DNA from: Rhizobium grahamii CCGE 502
GTDB lineage: Bacteria > Pseudomonadota > Alphaproteobacteria > Rhizobiales > Rhizobiaceae
Direction: 5' to 3'
Length of the DNA stretch: 64,000 nt
Assembly (NCBI RefSeq): GCF_000298315.2
Contig: NZ_AEYE02000031.1
Coordinates: forward strand, 186,001 to 250,000
Under the pieces are notes generated by a model, which was not told the origin of the DNA, did no database searches, and saw only the letters and a list, made by a program, of their open reading frames with translations. How positions within the stretch are numbered: position 1 is the first letter of the stretch; every line of letters begins with the position of its first letter. Below, in pieces: positions 29,246 to 38,779 of this stretch. The position numbers and the translations under genes were made by a program.

Positions 29246-29416
29246 ATGAAGAATCGATGGTCACTATTCCACCTCTTTATATCTCTGTGCCTCGCCGTCG
29301 CAGTTTTCGCCGGGACTTCATATCTCAGCGGTGACCTGAAAACGGAATTTATAGCCCTGGGTGCGGTCATGGGACTCGCCTACTGGTACTGGGGACCTCT
29401 GGGTCTTGGGCTTTGA
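29246..29416 (+). CDS. Small two-helix membrane protein between gltB and gltD
   Basis: ATG at 29246 has GGAAAGGA five bases upstream. The 56-residue product has two hydrophobic helices (about 9-27 and 36-55) joined by a short GTSYLSGDLKTE turn, ending in WGPLGLGL. It lies 66 bases after gltB and 19 before gltD, so it is within the operon. S. meliloti has a small gene at the same spot. Its role is unknown; a membrane tether or regulator of GOGAT is conceivable but unsupported. Confidence 0.65.
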   Translation: MKNRWSLFHLFISLCLAVAVFAGTSYLSGDLKTEFIALGAVMGLAYWYWGPLGLGL

Positions 29417-29435
29417 GATGATGAGGGACGAAAAT

Positions 29436-30890
29436 ATGGGTAAGGTCACAGGGTTTCTGGAAATCGACCGGCAGGTAGCAAAGTATCAGCCTGCCTCGGA
29501 TCGCATCCGGCATTTCCGCGAATTCACGATCCCGATGTCGGACCAGGAAGTGCAGAAACAGGCCGCGCGCTGCATGGACTGTGGCATCCCGTATTGCCAC
29601 GGCCCAACCGGTTGTCCGGTGCATAACCAGATTCCTGATTGGAACGACCTCGTCTACAACAACAACTGGGAAGCGGCGATCCAGAACCTGCATTCCACGA
29701 ACAACTTCCCGGAGTTCACCGGCCGCGTCTGCCCGGCGCCTTGCGAGGAAGCCTGCACGCTGAACCTCGAAGATACGCCGGTTGCGATCAAGACCGTCGA
29801 GCAGGCGATTGCCGACAAGGCCTATGAACTCGGCTTCATCCGGCCGCAGCCGGCCACGGTTCACACCGGCAAGAAGGTCGCGATCATTGGTTCCGGCCCG
29901 GCCGGCATGGCGGCTGCCCAGCAACTCGGTCGTGCGGGTCACGAGGTTCATGTCTACGAGCGCGAAAGCAAGGCGGGCGGCCTGCTGCGCTACGGTATCC
30001 CTGACTTCAAGATGGAAAAGAACTTCATCGATCGCCGCGTCGAGCAGATGAAGGGCGAAGGCGTCACCTTCCACTGTGGCGTCAATGTCGGCGTCGACGT
30101 GAAGGTCGAGCAGCTGCTCGCCGACCACGACGCGGTGCTCTATTGCGGTGGTTCGGAAACGCCGCGCGAAGCTGGCATTCCGGGCATCGAGTTTTCCGGT
30201 GTCCACGATGCGATGCCGTACCTCGTACAGCAGAACAAGCGCGTCGGTCGGGAAAATATCGACAGCGTCGGCTGGGCGTCCGATCCGATCCTGGCAGGCG
30301 CCAAGCATGTCGTCGTCGTCGGCGGCGGTGATACCGCGTCGGACTGCGTCGGCACGGCGTTCCGTCAGGGTGCAGTGAAGGTCACGCAGCTCGACATCCG
30401 CCCGCAGCCGCCGGAGAAGGAAGACAAGCTCGCTGTCTGGCCGTTCTGGGCAACCAAGATGCGCACCTCCTCGTCACAGGCCGAAGGCGCCATCCGCGAG
30501 TTCCAGGTCGCAACGCTTGAGTTCGTCGGCGAAGATGGCGTTCTGACCGGCGTCAAGTGCTGCGAAGTCGATGAGCGCCGCAAGCCGATCGCTGGCACGG
30601 AGTTCATCATCAAGGCCGATCTCGCCTTCATCGCGATCGGTTTCAGCGGCCCGTTCAAGGACAGCGTCCTGAAGGAACTGGACGGCAAGCTGACGCTCAA
30701 CACCGACCGTCGCGGCTCGACCAACGTCGTTGCCAACGATAAGGACTACAAGACCTCGGTCGACAAGTTCTGGACGGCGGGCGACGTGCGCCGCGGCCAG
30801 TCGCTGGTGGTCTGGGCGATTCGCGAGGGCCGCCAGGCAGCCCGCGCCATCGACGAAGCCCTGATGGGCTCGACGGTTCTGCCGCGGTAA
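29436..30890 (+). CDS. gltD: Glutamate synthase small subunit
   Basis: A 484-residue FAD and iron-sulfur protein that passes electrons from NADPH to GltB. Start at MGKVTGFLEIDRQ with GAGGGACG upstream. The N-terminal Cys clusters for 4Fe-4S centres are CMDCGIPYCHGPTGCPVHN (about 47-65) and CPAPCEEAC (about 98-106). The FAD fingerprint is GSGPAGMAAAQQL (about 150) and the NADPH fingerprint GGGDTASDC (about 292). The end of the protein carries TAGDVRRGQSLVVWAI, the second FAD motif. A terminator follows at 30916. Confidence 0.97.
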   Translation: MGKVTGFLEIDRQVAKYQPASDRIRHFREFTIPMSDQEVQKQAARCMDCGIPYCHGPTGCPVHNQIPDWNDLVYNNNWEAAIQNLHSTNNFPEFTGRVCPAPCEEACTLNLEDTPVAIKTVEQAIADKAYELGFIRPQPATVHTGKKVAIIGSGPAGMAAAQQLGRAGHEVHVYERESKAGGLLRYGIPDFKMEKNFIDRRVEQMKGEGVTFHCGVNVGVDVKVEQLLADHDAVLYCGGSETPREAGIPGIEFSGVHDAMPYLVQQNKRVGRENIDSVGWASDPILAGAKHVVVVGGGDTASDCVGTAFRQGAVKVTQLDIRPQPPEKEDKLAVWPFWATKMRTSSSQAEGAIREFQVATLEFVGEDGVLTGVKCCEVDERRKPIAGTEFIIKADLAFIAIGFSGPFKDSVLKELDGKLTLNTDRRGSTNVVANDKDYKTSVDKFWTAGDVRRGQSLVVWAIREGRQAARAIDEALMGSTVLPR

Positions 30891-30915
30891 ACGACATAGT
30901 TGATGGTTGGATTTA

Positions 30916-30939
30916 GGGCCGCTTTGAGCGGCCCTTTTT
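30916..30939 (+). terminator. Rho-independent terminator of gltBD
   Basis: GGGCCGC (30916-30922) pairs with GCGGCCC (30928-30934) over TTTGA, followed by TTTTT. It lies 26 bases after the gltD stop. Confidence 0.92.
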
Positions 30940-30993
30940 CGTCGCATCCGGACCCGGATTCAGCCGGCGCTTCCGCTGCATGAGGCGGCCGGA

Positions 30994-32202
30994 CTATTTA
31001 ATGGTGACCTGAGCCGTGGGCTTCATTGGCGCCATGCGGTAGTCATCAACGCGGCCGGCGGGAGGAGCCGCCATCTCGCCGTCCTGAACCAGCAGATCGC
31101 GTGGTGACTTGGTGGCGCTGACCGGGAAGGCCCTGCCGCCAAGAAGTTCCGCGCCGCCGTCGAGGTTGGGGTCAGAGAGGCTGATCGGTTCGGTGCGGCC
31201 GGGCATCGCCACGGCGTCGATCGCCGGTGTGTTGCCGGTGTCGAGGCGAACGAGGTCCGGGCTTGCCTGTACGCCGAGTATGCGGCGCACGGGCTTTTCG
31301 ACATAGAAAGCAAGCTTGCGCCGGCCGGCTTCGGTGAGGTTGATGCCATCCGACGTGCGCAGTCGCACCTGCTGGCCGTTGATGTCAGAGCCGGTGACGA
31401 TAAACTCGCCGCCTTCGCTGACGAAACCGTCCCAGATATCGACAAACTCACCGCCGACGCCCTCCATCTGTTTGCGGAACAGCTGGTTCAACTGCACGGC
31501 ATCCGCGGTCATCGCAGGCGAATCGAAGGCCGGCAGGCCGACCCAGAGCAATGGGATCTTGCGGCTGGTGACCTGCTGGCCAAAGGCTACAACGCGGCGC
31601 TGATATTCGGCATACCAACCATCGGTCCTGAACTTCTCCTTGCCGATATCGGTCACCATCTGCTGACGGTCATTCGCGCCGAGCATGACGATGACCATGG
31701 CGGGCTTTGCCTCGTCCATGAACTTTGTCAGCTGCTGCGGCCAGTCATAATAGTCGTCTCGGACCAGACCAGAGGCGACGTTGCTGTGTGTCTCGACGAC
31801 GACGCCCGGAGAATCCCTGAAAGCGGCGTCCATGCCGACACCGAGACCGCCAGCGAGAAAATCGCCGACGACGAGAATCTTCTGGGCGTTGGCAAGCTTC
31901 TCGACGACCTTTTCCTCAACGACGGCGGGAGCGGCGGGACGGGGAGCAGCCGCCGCTTTCGGCGCCACGGCCTTTTTCCTCGGCGCAGGCTGTCGCTGTG
32001 GCGCGTTCTGAGACGGCGCCTGCTGCGGCGGATACTCCTGGATGTAGCGGCGGCCGAAGAAGAAATCGAGGATGGAGCGGCGATAGTAATAGCGCTCCTG
32101 GGCATCGGCGATATGCACCGGGAGGGCGCTGAAGAAAACCACCAGCGTCGCAGTGCCGATCGCACCCCAGCGGAGCGTTACCCGGTTTACTCGTTTACGC
32201 AT
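30994..32202 (-). CDS. DUF459 SGNH-fold protein with altered catalytic residues
   Basis: A 402-residue exported protein. A signal sequence or anchor lies at about residues 12-35 (ending HIADAQ), then a Pro/Ala/Lys-rich linker to about 95. The SGNH domain follows. The first block reads VVGDFLAGGLG, with Phe where the nucleophile Ser of GDS normally is; the third block MLGANDRQ keeps Asn; the last block reads SDGINLTEAG where DGxH is usual, so the His is Asn. It is therefore likely a non-hydrolytic member acting in the periplasm. The start at MRKRVNRVT (32202) is chosen for its signal sequence. It lies 87 bases downstream of the transglycosylase on the same strand and may be co-transcribed. Confidence 0.8.
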   Translation of the reverse strand: MRKRVNRVTLRWGAIGTATLVVFFSALPVHIADAQERYYYRRSILDFFFGRRYIQEYPPQQAPSQNAPQRQPAPRKKAVAPKAAAAPRPAAPAVVEEKVVEKLANAQKILVVGDFLAGGLGVGMDAAFRDSPGVVVETHSNVASGLVRDDYYDWPQQLTKFMDEAKPAMVIVMLGANDRQQMVTDIGKEKFRTDGWYAEYQRRVVAFGQQVTSRKIPLLWVGLPAFDSPAMTADAVQLNQLFRKQMEGVGGEFVDIWDGFVSEGGEFIVTGSDINGQQVRLRTSDGINLTEAGRRKLAFYVEKPVRRILGVQASPDLVRLDTGNTPAIDAVAMPGRTEPISLSDPNLDGGAELLGGRAFPVSATKSPRDLLVQDGEMAAPPAGRVDDYRMAPMKPTAQVTIK

Positions 32203-32289
32203 AATCAGCAGCCTCGCATCTGCCGGTATTCTGGCATGGAGCGGGAACTCGCGTCCACACCCCAAAATGCATGTTGCCGACTATTCCGT

Positions 32290-33513
32290 CTATTTGCGAA
32301 GCGCGTTGAGCAGCGGCAGCGATGGCTCGCCATCCTGCTGCATTCCGATTCGTGCCTGAACCGCCGCAATTGCCGCCTTGGAACCGCTGCCGAAGTTCCC
32401 GTCGACCTCGCCGTCGTAATAGCCAAGCGTTTTCAGGCGCGTCTGCAATTCGAACTTCTGCTTCATATCAAGCGTACCGTCCGGTCGTGGCCAGGGCTGC
32501 TTCATGCCGCCGTAGCCGGCGATCTCATCAGCCAGCAGTCCGACCGCGATAGCGTAGCTGTCCGAGGCGTTATAGTTCTTGATGGTGAAGAAGTTGGCTG
32601 TCATCAGGAAGCCCGGGCCGTTTGGTCCGGCAGGCATTTTTAGCACGGCGTTGCTGCCGCCGTCACGGAAGCTCTTGCCGTTCGGGCGGGTCAGGCCAAG
32701 GGAGGCCCACTGCGCCAGCGTGTGGGTCTTGCCGGCCTGCTTGCGCGCAGCGGCAGGCACGACGACCTCATATCCCCAGGTCTTGCCCGCATCCCAGCCG
32801 TTCTTCATCAGCAGGTTGGCGGACGTCGCCAGGGCATCCGGCACGGAGTTCCAGATATCGCGGTGACCGTTGCCGTCCGCATCGACCGCGTATAGCAGGT
32901 AGCTCGTCGGAATGAACTGTGTGTGGCCCATCGCACCCGCCCAGGAACCGGTCATGCCATCCGGCGAGATATCGCCGTTCTGCAGAATCTTCAGCGCTGC
33001 GATCAGCTGCTTCTTGGCGAATTTCGCCCGCCGTTCGTCGGCGTAGGCAAGTGTCGCCAGCGCCCGCGGCACATAGTGCAGGCGGTCATCCTTGTCGAGA
33101 ACCGCACCGTAGTTGGATTCCATCGACCAAATTGCGAGGAGAATCGTCTTGTCGACGCCGAACTGGCGCTGAATTGAATTCAATGTCGAGGCGTATTTGA
33201 CCGCCATCTGGCGGCCGATCTGCACCGTGTACGGATTTACACGGGAATCGACATAGTCCCAGATTTTCGTCGTGAATTCAGGCTGATAGGCCGCCTTTTC
33301 AAGGACCGTCGGGTCCGGATCGCTGACGCCTGCGAAGGCTTTGCGATAGGTTGCCTTGCTGATGCCATTTTGAGCGGCAGTTTGATAGAAGTCCGCGATC
33401 CACTTCTGGAACCGCTGATCGGCTTTCGCGTTGAGCGGAGCCAGACTGGCGGACGCGGTCACGATGAGTGCGAGAGCAAGACCACGAAGGGAGTTTCTGT
33501 GATTTTGAGTCAT
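32290..33513 (-). CDS. MltB-type lytic murein transglycosylase with peptidoglycan-binding domain
   Basis: A 407-residue periplasmic enzyme that cleaves glycan strands to 1,6-anhydromuropeptides. The signal peptide covers residues 1-31 (cut near LNAKA). The SLT_2 domain spans about 32-330, with the catalytic Glu in LLAIWSMESNYGAVLDKDDR (about residue 112) and the motif GSWAGAMGHTQFIPTSY. A PG_binding_1 domain forms the C-terminus (about 345-407; LKTLGYYDGEVDGNFGSGSKAAI). It diverges from galU, with about 200 bases between. Confidence 0.92.
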   Translation of the reverse strand: MTQNHRNSLRGLALALIVTASASLAPLNAKADQRFQKWIADFYQTAAQNGISKATYRKAFAGVSDPDPTVLEKAAYQPEFTTKIWDYVDSRVNPYTVQIGRQMAVKYASTLNSIQRQFGVDKTILLAIWSMESNYGAVLDKDDRLHYVPRALATLAYADERRAKFAKKQLIAALKILQNGDISPDGMTGSWAGAMGHTQFIPTSYLLYAVDADGNGHRDIWNSVPDALATSANLLMKNGWDAGKTWGYEVVVPAAARKQAGKTHTLAQWASLGLTRPNGKSFRDGGSNAVLKMPAGPNGPGFLMTANFFTIKNYNASDSYAIAVGLLADEIAGYGGMKQPWPRPDGTLDMKQKFELQTRLKTLGYYDGEVDGNFGSGSKAAIAAVQARIGMQQDGEPSLPLLNALRK

Positions 33514-33713
33514 CGGCGGTCATCCGTCCTTTCGTTTCAGGCACAGCAGAGCGCGAGGTTCCGCTCAGGCCTGAGACTACCTGAACGAAGTCAACAAATT
33601 CTTTACCATGACCTAGGAACGCAGTCACCATTTGCAAAACCGTAGCAAATCTCATCTAGTTCAATCAAAATTGCCTTTTATTTCAAGCGATGAAATCATC
33701 GCAGGAGGATTGT

Positions 33714-34601
33714 GTGGCAGAGCATAAAAAAGTTCGCAAAGCTGTATTTCCGGTTGCGGGTCTCGGGACTCGCTTTCTCCCGGCCACGAAAGCCGTGCCG
33801 AAGGAAATGCTGACTGTCGTCGACAAACCGATTATTCAGTATGTGGTCGACGAAGCACTGGAAGCGGGCATCGAGCATTTCGTTTTCGTCACCGGCCGTA
33901 ACAAGCACATCATCGAAGATTACTTCGATATCCATTTCGAACTCGAGCAGACCCTGCGCGAGCGCAGCAAGCAGGCGGAAATGACGCTGCTTGCCGGCCA
34001 GCTTCCCAAGGCTGGTACGGTCAGCTTCACCCGCCAGCAGGAGCCGCTTGGTCTCGGCCATGCCGTCTGGTGCGCCCGCGAGATCGTCGGCAATGAGCCG
34101 TTCGCGCTGCTGTTGCCCGACATGATCATGAAGAGCGAAGGCAAGGGCTGCATGAAGGGCATGATCGATCTCTATGCCCAGAGCGGCGGCAACATCATCG
34201 CCGTCGAGGAATGCGCCCCCGATCAGGCTCACAAGTACGGTATCGTCGGTGTCGGCGACGCGGTCGGCGAGGGCTTCCGCATCACCAGCATGGTCGAGAA
34301 GCCGGCCAAGGGCACCGCTCCGTCGAACTACTTCATCAACGGTCGCTACATCCTGCAGCCTGAGGTGTTCAAGATCCTAGAAACCCAGGAACGCGGCGCC
34401 GGCAACGAAATCCAGCTCACCGACGGCATGCTGAAGTTGCTCAAGGATCAGACCTTCGCGGGCTATCACTTCCGCGGCACGACTTACGACTGCGGCGCCA
34501 AGGACGGCTTCATCCTCGCCAACGTGGCCTTCGCGCTGGAACGTGCGGATATTCGCCCGACGGTCGAAAGCGGCTTCAAGGAACTGCTGAAGGGCCTCTG
34601 A
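33714..34601 (+). CDS. galU: UTP-glucose-1-phosphate uridylyltransferase
   Basis: A 295-residue enzyme making UDP-glucose for exopolysaccharide, LPS and cyclic glucans. The N-terminal motif [24 protein letters not shown] holds the nucleotide-binding glycine loop and the catalytic Arg/Lys; later motifs are [11 protein letters not shown] and [10 protein letters not shown]. The start is GTG at 33714, five bases after AGGAGG at 33703-33708; an in-frame ATG at 33690 lies upstream of that ribosome site. S. meliloti has an equivalent copy called exoN2. A strong terminator follows. Confidence 0.95.
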   Translation: MAEHKKVRKAVFPVAGLGTRFLPATKAVPKEMLTVVDKPIIQYVVDEALEAGIEHFVFVTGRNKHIIEDYFDIHFELEQTLRERSKQAEMTLLAGQLPKAGTVSFTRQQEPLGLGHAVWCAREIVGNEPFALLLPDMIMKSEGKGCMKGMIDLYAQSGGNIIAVEECAPDQAHKYGIVGVGDAVGEGFRITSMVEKPAKGTAPSNYFINGRYILQPEVFKILETQERGAGNEIQLTDGMLKLLKDQTFAGYHFRGTTYDCGAKDGFILANVAFALERADIRPTVESGFKELLKGL

Positions 34602-34629
34602 AGCAGGGCCGCCGACTGAACGAACTGGA

Positions 34630-34668
34630 TCCGCCTCCAAGCCTCCCACTTGGAGGCGGATTTCGTTT
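34630..34668 (+). terminator. Terminator of galU
   Basis: TCCGCCTCCAAG (34630-34641) pairs perfectly with CTTGGAGGCGGA (34649-34660), followed by TTTCGTTT. It abuts the stop of the convergent outer-membrane protein gene. Confidence 0.88.
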
Positions 34669-36191
34669 CAGCGCTTGAGTTTAAGGCCGACTCCGGCCCG
34701 CCACTGCTCGGAGTCGCTGCTCGTCTTGCGTGACGTCAGCTCGTAGCCGATGGTGCTGGTCAGATCGAGATATCGGTTGATGTTCCAGGTCAGGCCGGCA
34801 CTCGTGGTGTAGACGGTTTCATCACTGGTCGGGCTGTCCGAAGGATAGTCGCGATAGGTAATGCCGCCAAGCACGGTGCCCGTCAGATTGTCTCGTAGCT
34901 GATGCGTGATGCCCGTCGTCAAGGCATGGGATACGTAGCCGGATTCTCCTGATGTCGTCGACGGGTTGATGCTGGTCAGCAGGCCGATGTTAACGTCGGT
35001 ACCCCTCAGCGGCGACCACAGCAGTTGAGCGTCCACGACGGCTGTATCGATGTCCGAGAGGCGGTCGTCGTCGAAGGTCGCAGTCTCGTAGCCGACCCCA
35101 ACCTCGCCGCGAAGTTTTTCGCCCATGTCGAGCTCGACACCGACCTTGGCGCCATAGCTGTCCCCCGAACGGCGGAAGCCGGCGGAGTCAACACTCTGGT
35201 CATAGACCGTCTTGCCGACATTGGCCTCGACAAACGGGATCAAGGCCGGGGACAGCTCATAGCCGATACGGCCGCGGATCGTGCCGCTGGTCTCGTTGCG
35301 GTCGCTCAGGGAAACCGTGGTGCCGTCCGCCAAGGTGGCGTCGGAGTAAATCGTGCGGACCAGATCGATGCCGGTGCTGCCACGCAGGATGCCGAAGTCG
35401 CGCTCGATCGATGCGCCGGTGCTGAATTCCTGGACATCCGATTGCTGGTCCGCATTCTGGATGGCATTCGGATCATCAGTGTCTTCGCGGTAGAAATGGT
35501 AGCCGCCGATGATATGCGCGGTCGTATCCTCGGGAAGATCGAGCCGCAAGTCGCCATCGATCCTGAAATCCGGCTGTTCCTCGCCTTCGCCGCTGACGTT
35601 CTTTTGCCAGGCGCCGTCGGTGGTCACCGAAAGCTGGTGCAACGCCCAGTCTGACGTCAGCGTCGCGTGCATGTCTGTTTCGAGGAACGCACGCGTCTGC
35701 TTGGTGCCGGCGTCTTTCTGTGTCTCGGCGTTGATGCTCTGGGTAACGGTCGGACGCAGAACGAAGGTGCCGATATGGATGCCGGGCGTTTCCTCGGTTG
35801 CCGGGTTGGGTTCCGGTTTGCGGCTTGGCAGCCGCTCGTCGAGCGGCGCCTCGCGCGTGTTCAGGCGTATCATGTCCTCGTCGAGAATTGCGCCGGTGGT
35901 TTCATCGCTCGGCTTCTGATCGCCAGCAGCAATGGGGGCGGCGTTTGCGCCTGATGTCGGACTCTCGGCTGCCGTCGGGATGGCGGTCGGTCCTTCAGGG
36001 ATATCGCTTTCATCTTCCGCCGCCGCAGTAACCGGTGCATTGGACGAGCGTATCGCGCTGTTGGAGACCGGCGTCGACTGGGCAAATGCGGATTGGGACG
36101 CGAAGATGGCGCCAACAGTCAGAGCTATGGATATGGCAAAGCCCGCCGCGCGGAGCGGCGTGAGACTGCTCGTATCCTTCCAATGGCCCAT
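34668..36191 (-). CDS. Outer-membrane beta-barrel protein
   Basis: A 507-residue protein. Signal peptide at residues 1-38 (hydrophobic core AAGFAISIALTVGAIFASQ, cut after SAFAQ). A low-complexity Ala/Pro/Glu-rich stretch to about 140 precedes the barrel, which shows alternating strands with TEPs such as DWALHQLSVTTDGAW and HIIGGYHFYRED. The family is the BBP2-type barrel found beside kpsF in Rhizobiaceae. The final residues LKLKR lack the usual terminal aromatic residue for barrel assembly. The start at MGHWKDTSS has AGGA six bases upstream; an ATG at 36281 is less likely. Substrate unknown. Confidence 0.8.
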   Translation of the reverse strand: MGHWKDTSSLTPLRAAGFAISIALTVGAIFASQSAFAQSTPVSNSAIRSSNAPVTAAAEDESDIPEGPTAIPTAAESPTSGANAAPIAAGDQKPSDETTGAILDEDMIRLNTREAPLDERLPSRKPEPNPATEETPGIHIGTFVLRPTVTQSINAETQKDAGTKQTRAFLETDMHATLTSDWALHQLSVTTDGAWQKNVSGEGEEQPDFRIDGDLRLDLPEDTTAHIIGGYHFYREDTDDPNAIQNADQQSDVQEFSTGASIERDFGILRGSTGIDLVRTIYSDATLADGTTVSLSDRNETSGTIRGRIGYELSPALIPFVEANVGKTVYDQSVDSAGFRRSGDSYGAKVGVELDMGEKLRGEVGVGYETATFDDDRLSDIDTAVVDAQLLWSPLRGTDVNIGLLTSINPSTTSGESGYVSHALTTGITHQLRDNLTGTVLGGITYRDYPSDSPTSDETVYTTSAGLTWNINRYLDLTSTIGYELTSRKTSSDSEQWRAGVGLKLKR

Positions 36192-36316
36192 ATCTATCCT
36201 GGCATGCTTCGAAGCGTTACCCGAACGTAAAGGCTTGTGGTTAACCATTCGTTGCGCCGGTATGCCCTGCGGATCAGCCAATGGACTCAGCCGGTGAAAA
36301 CCGCTAACGCAGTGCC

Positions 36317-37312
36317 ATGACCAAAAGAGCGATAAATGTCATCGAAAACGGTGTCCTGGAGTCCGCCAGACGGACGATCGATACCGAGAGGCGGGCGCTT
36401 GAAGCATTGGAGCGCGCATTTGACGACGCCCTTGCAGACTCCTTCATGCGCGCAGTCGAGACGATCACCGGGATCGCCGGTCGCGTCATCGTTACCGGCG
36501 TCGGCAAAAGCGGCCACATCGGCGTGAAGATCGCGGCGACGCTGGCGTCAACAGGCACGCCCGCGTTCTTCGTTCACGCTGCAGAGGCCAATCACGGCGA
36601 TCTCGGCATGATCGGCACGACTGATGTCGTGCTTGCCCTCTCCAAGGGCGGAGAGAGCGCTGAGCTTCGCAGCATCATCGCCTATACGCGCCGGTTTTCG
36701 ATTCCGCTGATTGCCGTCACTTGCTCTGAGAAATCGTCGCTCGCCGCCGCCTCGGACATCATTCTTTTGATGCCGAACGAAGAGGAAGCCTGCCCGCATG
36801 GTCTTGCGCCGACGACGTCGACGCTGATGCAGCTTGCCATGGGTGATGCGCTTGCCATTGCATTGCTCGAGGCACGGGGCTTCACGGCGCGCGATTTCCA
36901 TGTGTTCCATCCGGGCGGAAAACTCGGCGCGAGCCTCAGCCATGTCGCTGATATCATGCACACGGGCGATCGTGTCCCGCTGGTGGCGAAGGGAACGCCG
37001 GTGCCGGTGGCGATCTCGACGTTGTCTCGCAAGCATTTCGGCTGCGTAGGCATTCTCGACGAAAACGAGCGCCTTTGCGGCATCATCACGGAAGGCGATC
37101 TGGCGCGTAATCTGACGCGCAACCTCTCCGAACTGGTGGTCGATGACATCATGACGCGGACGCCGAAGACAGTGAAGGCGACCGTGCTGGCGACGGCTGC
37201 TCTTGCAATGCTGAACCAGCACAGCATCGGTGCCCTGATCGTCGTCGATGATGACAATCGCCCGATCGGGCTCGTGCACTTCCACGATCTGCTGCGGATC
37301 GGCGTGGCCTGA
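36317..37312 (+). CDS. kpsF: Arabinose-5-phosphate isomerase, KpsF/GutQ family
   Basis: A 331-residue cytosolic isomerase that turns ribulose-5-phosphate into arabinose-5-phosphate, the first step to Kdo of lipopolysaccharide. The SIS domain (about 40-180) has GVGKSGHIGVKIAATLASTGTPAFFVHAAEANHGDLGMI, with Lys and His of the active site, and NEEEACPHGLAPTTST. Two CBS domains follow (about 205-331). The ATG at 36317 has no strong ribosome site. It diverges from the outer-membrane protein gene and its stop touches that of the NfeD gene on the other strand. Confidence 0.92.
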   Translation: MTKRAINVIENGVLESARRTIDTERRALEALERAFDDALADSFMRAVETITGIAGRVIVTGVGKSGHIGVKIAATLASTGTPAFFVHAAEANHGDLGMIGTTDVVLALSKGGESAELRSIIAYTRRFSIPLIAVTCSEKSSLAAASDIILLMPNEEEACPHGLAPTTSTLMQLAMGDALAIALLEARGFTARDFHVFHPGGKLGASLSHVADIMHTGDRVPLVAKGTPVPVAISTLSRKHFGCVGILDENERLCGIITEGDLARNLTRNLSELVVDDIMTRTPKTVKATVLATAALAMLNQHSIGALIVVDDDNRPIGLVHFHDLLRIGVA

Positions 37313-37768
37313 TCAGGCCGGCTCCACGGTCAGATCGCGGCCGCTGCTTGCCACGACCTTTACCCTGGTGCCGATCGGCAGATCGGGGCCGTTGACGCGC
37401 CAGACTGTATCGTCAAGGCGAATACGTCCGCGCCCCTCGAGAATTGGCTCTGCCAAGGTCGCCGTGCGCCCGACGAGGCTTTCTGCCCGCTGATTGAGGA
37501 AAGGCTGGTCGGTCTCGCCATGCTGGAGGGTCAGCTTGCGACCAATGACGGTTGCTGCGACGGCAAGGGCCGCAAACAGGATGGCCTGCACCTGCCAGAA
37601 CCAGAAGCTGTTATCCCAGAACAGCAGCGACAGTATGCCGACGATCAAAGCGGCAAGGCCGATCCAGACAAGGAAGAAGCCCGGCGCGACCAGTTCTGCG
37701 GCCAACAGGATCAGGCCGGCGATCCACCAACTCCAGGGTCCGAGCTCCGCGACAAGGGCGGCGATCAT
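37313..37768 (-). CDS. NfeD-family membrane protein
   Basis: A 151-residue protein with three to four hydrophobic segments (about 12-28, 31-50, 53-75) and a C-terminal OB-fold (about 95-151; GRGRIRLDDTVWRVNGPDLPIGTRVKVV). NfeD proteins partner SPFH proteins in membrane microdomains. It begins three bases after the stop of the upstream SPFH gene, whose last codons give its GGAG ribosome site, so the pair is coupled. Confidence 0.9.
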   Translation of the reverse strand: MIAALVAELGPWSWWIAGLILLAAELVAPGFFLVWIGLAALIVGILSLLFWDNSFWFWQVQAILFAALAVAATVIGRKLTLQHGETDQPFLNQRAESLVGRTATLAEPILEGRGRIRLDDTVWRVNGPDLPIGTRVKVVASSGRDLTVEPA

Positions 37769-37771
37769 GGC

Positions 37772-38779
37772 TCAACGCTCCGTTGGCGGGTTGAAAGGGT
37801 TGACGGCCGGAGCAGTACGCGGCGTTGACTGCGCGCGCGGCGCAGGCGGCGGGGTCGGGTTATCGCCGAAGACCTCCTTGGCAATCGCGCCGATACCGCC
37901 AAGCGATCCGATGAGGGAAGAAGCCTCCATCGGCATCAGCACCACCTTGGAATTGCCAGCGGTGCCGATCGAGGCCAGCGCTTCGGTGTATTTCTGAGCT
38001 ACGAAGTAGTTGATTGCCTGAACGTTGCCCGACGCAATCGCTTCGGACACCATCTTCGTTGCCTTGGCTTCAGCCTCGGCCAGACGTTCTCGCGCCTCGG
38101 CGTTGCGGAAGGCTGCTTCGCGCTGGCCCTCGGCCTGCAAAATAGCGGACTGCTTGGCGCCTTCGGCCCGCAGGATCTGGGAGTTGCGGGAGCCTTCCGC
38201 TTCGAGAACCTGAGCACGTTTCTCGCGTTCGGCCTTCATCTGCCGCGCCATCGCGTCGACGAGGTCGCGCGGCGGCTGGATGTCCTTGATCTCGACGCGC
38301 GTCACCTTGATGCCCCAAGGCTGCACCGCATCGTCGACGACGCGCAACAGCCGGTCGTTGATTGCGTCACGGTTCGACAGCAACTCATCGAGATCCATGG
38401 AACCCATGACCGTGCGGATGTTGGTCATCGTCAGGTTCAGAATGGCATTCTCGAGGTGCGCGACCTGATAGGCCGCCTCGGCAGCGTTGAGGACCTGGAA
38501 GAAGGCGACAGCGTCGGTTGAGATGGAGGCGTTGTCCTTGGTGATGACCTCCTGCGTCGGCACATTGAGAACCTGCTCCATGACGTTCATGCGGGCGCCC
38601 ACGCGCTCGATGAATGGGGTGATCAGATTGAGGCCCGGCTCGAGGGTTCGGGTGTAACGACCGAAGCGCTCGATCGTGTAGCGGTAGCCCTGCGGTACCG
38701 TCTTGATCCCGGCAAACAGCACGAGAATGACAAAGACTACGAGTGCAATGACGACGATATCGAAGCCGCCCAGAACCAT
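37772..38779 (-). CDS. SPFH/band-7 (stomatin-like, QmcA type) protein
   Basis: A 335-residue membrane protein. One N-terminal helix (about 5-25), then the SPFH domain (about 25-190; [21 protein letters not shown] and [22 protein letters not shown]), then a long Ala/Glu coiled coil (about 190-270; [20 protein letters not shown]), and a Pro-rich tail. Such proteins form large rings on the inner membrane and influence protease complexes. Start at MVLGGFD with GGGGGAG upstream. It forms a two-gene operon with NfeD and diverges from queC. Confidence 0.92.
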   Translation of the reverse strand: MVLGGFDIVVIALVVFVILVLFAGIKTVPQGYRYTIERFGRYTRTLEPGLNLITPFIERVGARMNVMEQVLNVPTQEVITKDNASISTDAVAFFQVLNAAEAAYQVAHLENAILNLTMTNIRTVMGSMDLDELLSNRDAINDRLLRVVDDAVQPWGIKVTRVEIKDIQPPRDLVDAMARQMKAEREKRAQVLEAEGSRNSQILRAEGAKQSAILQAEGQREAAFRNAEARERLAEAEAKATKMVSEAIASGNVQAINYFVAQKYTEALASIGTAGNSKVVLMPMEASSLIGSLGGIGAIAKEVFGDNPTPPPAPRAQSTPRTAPAVNPFNPPTER

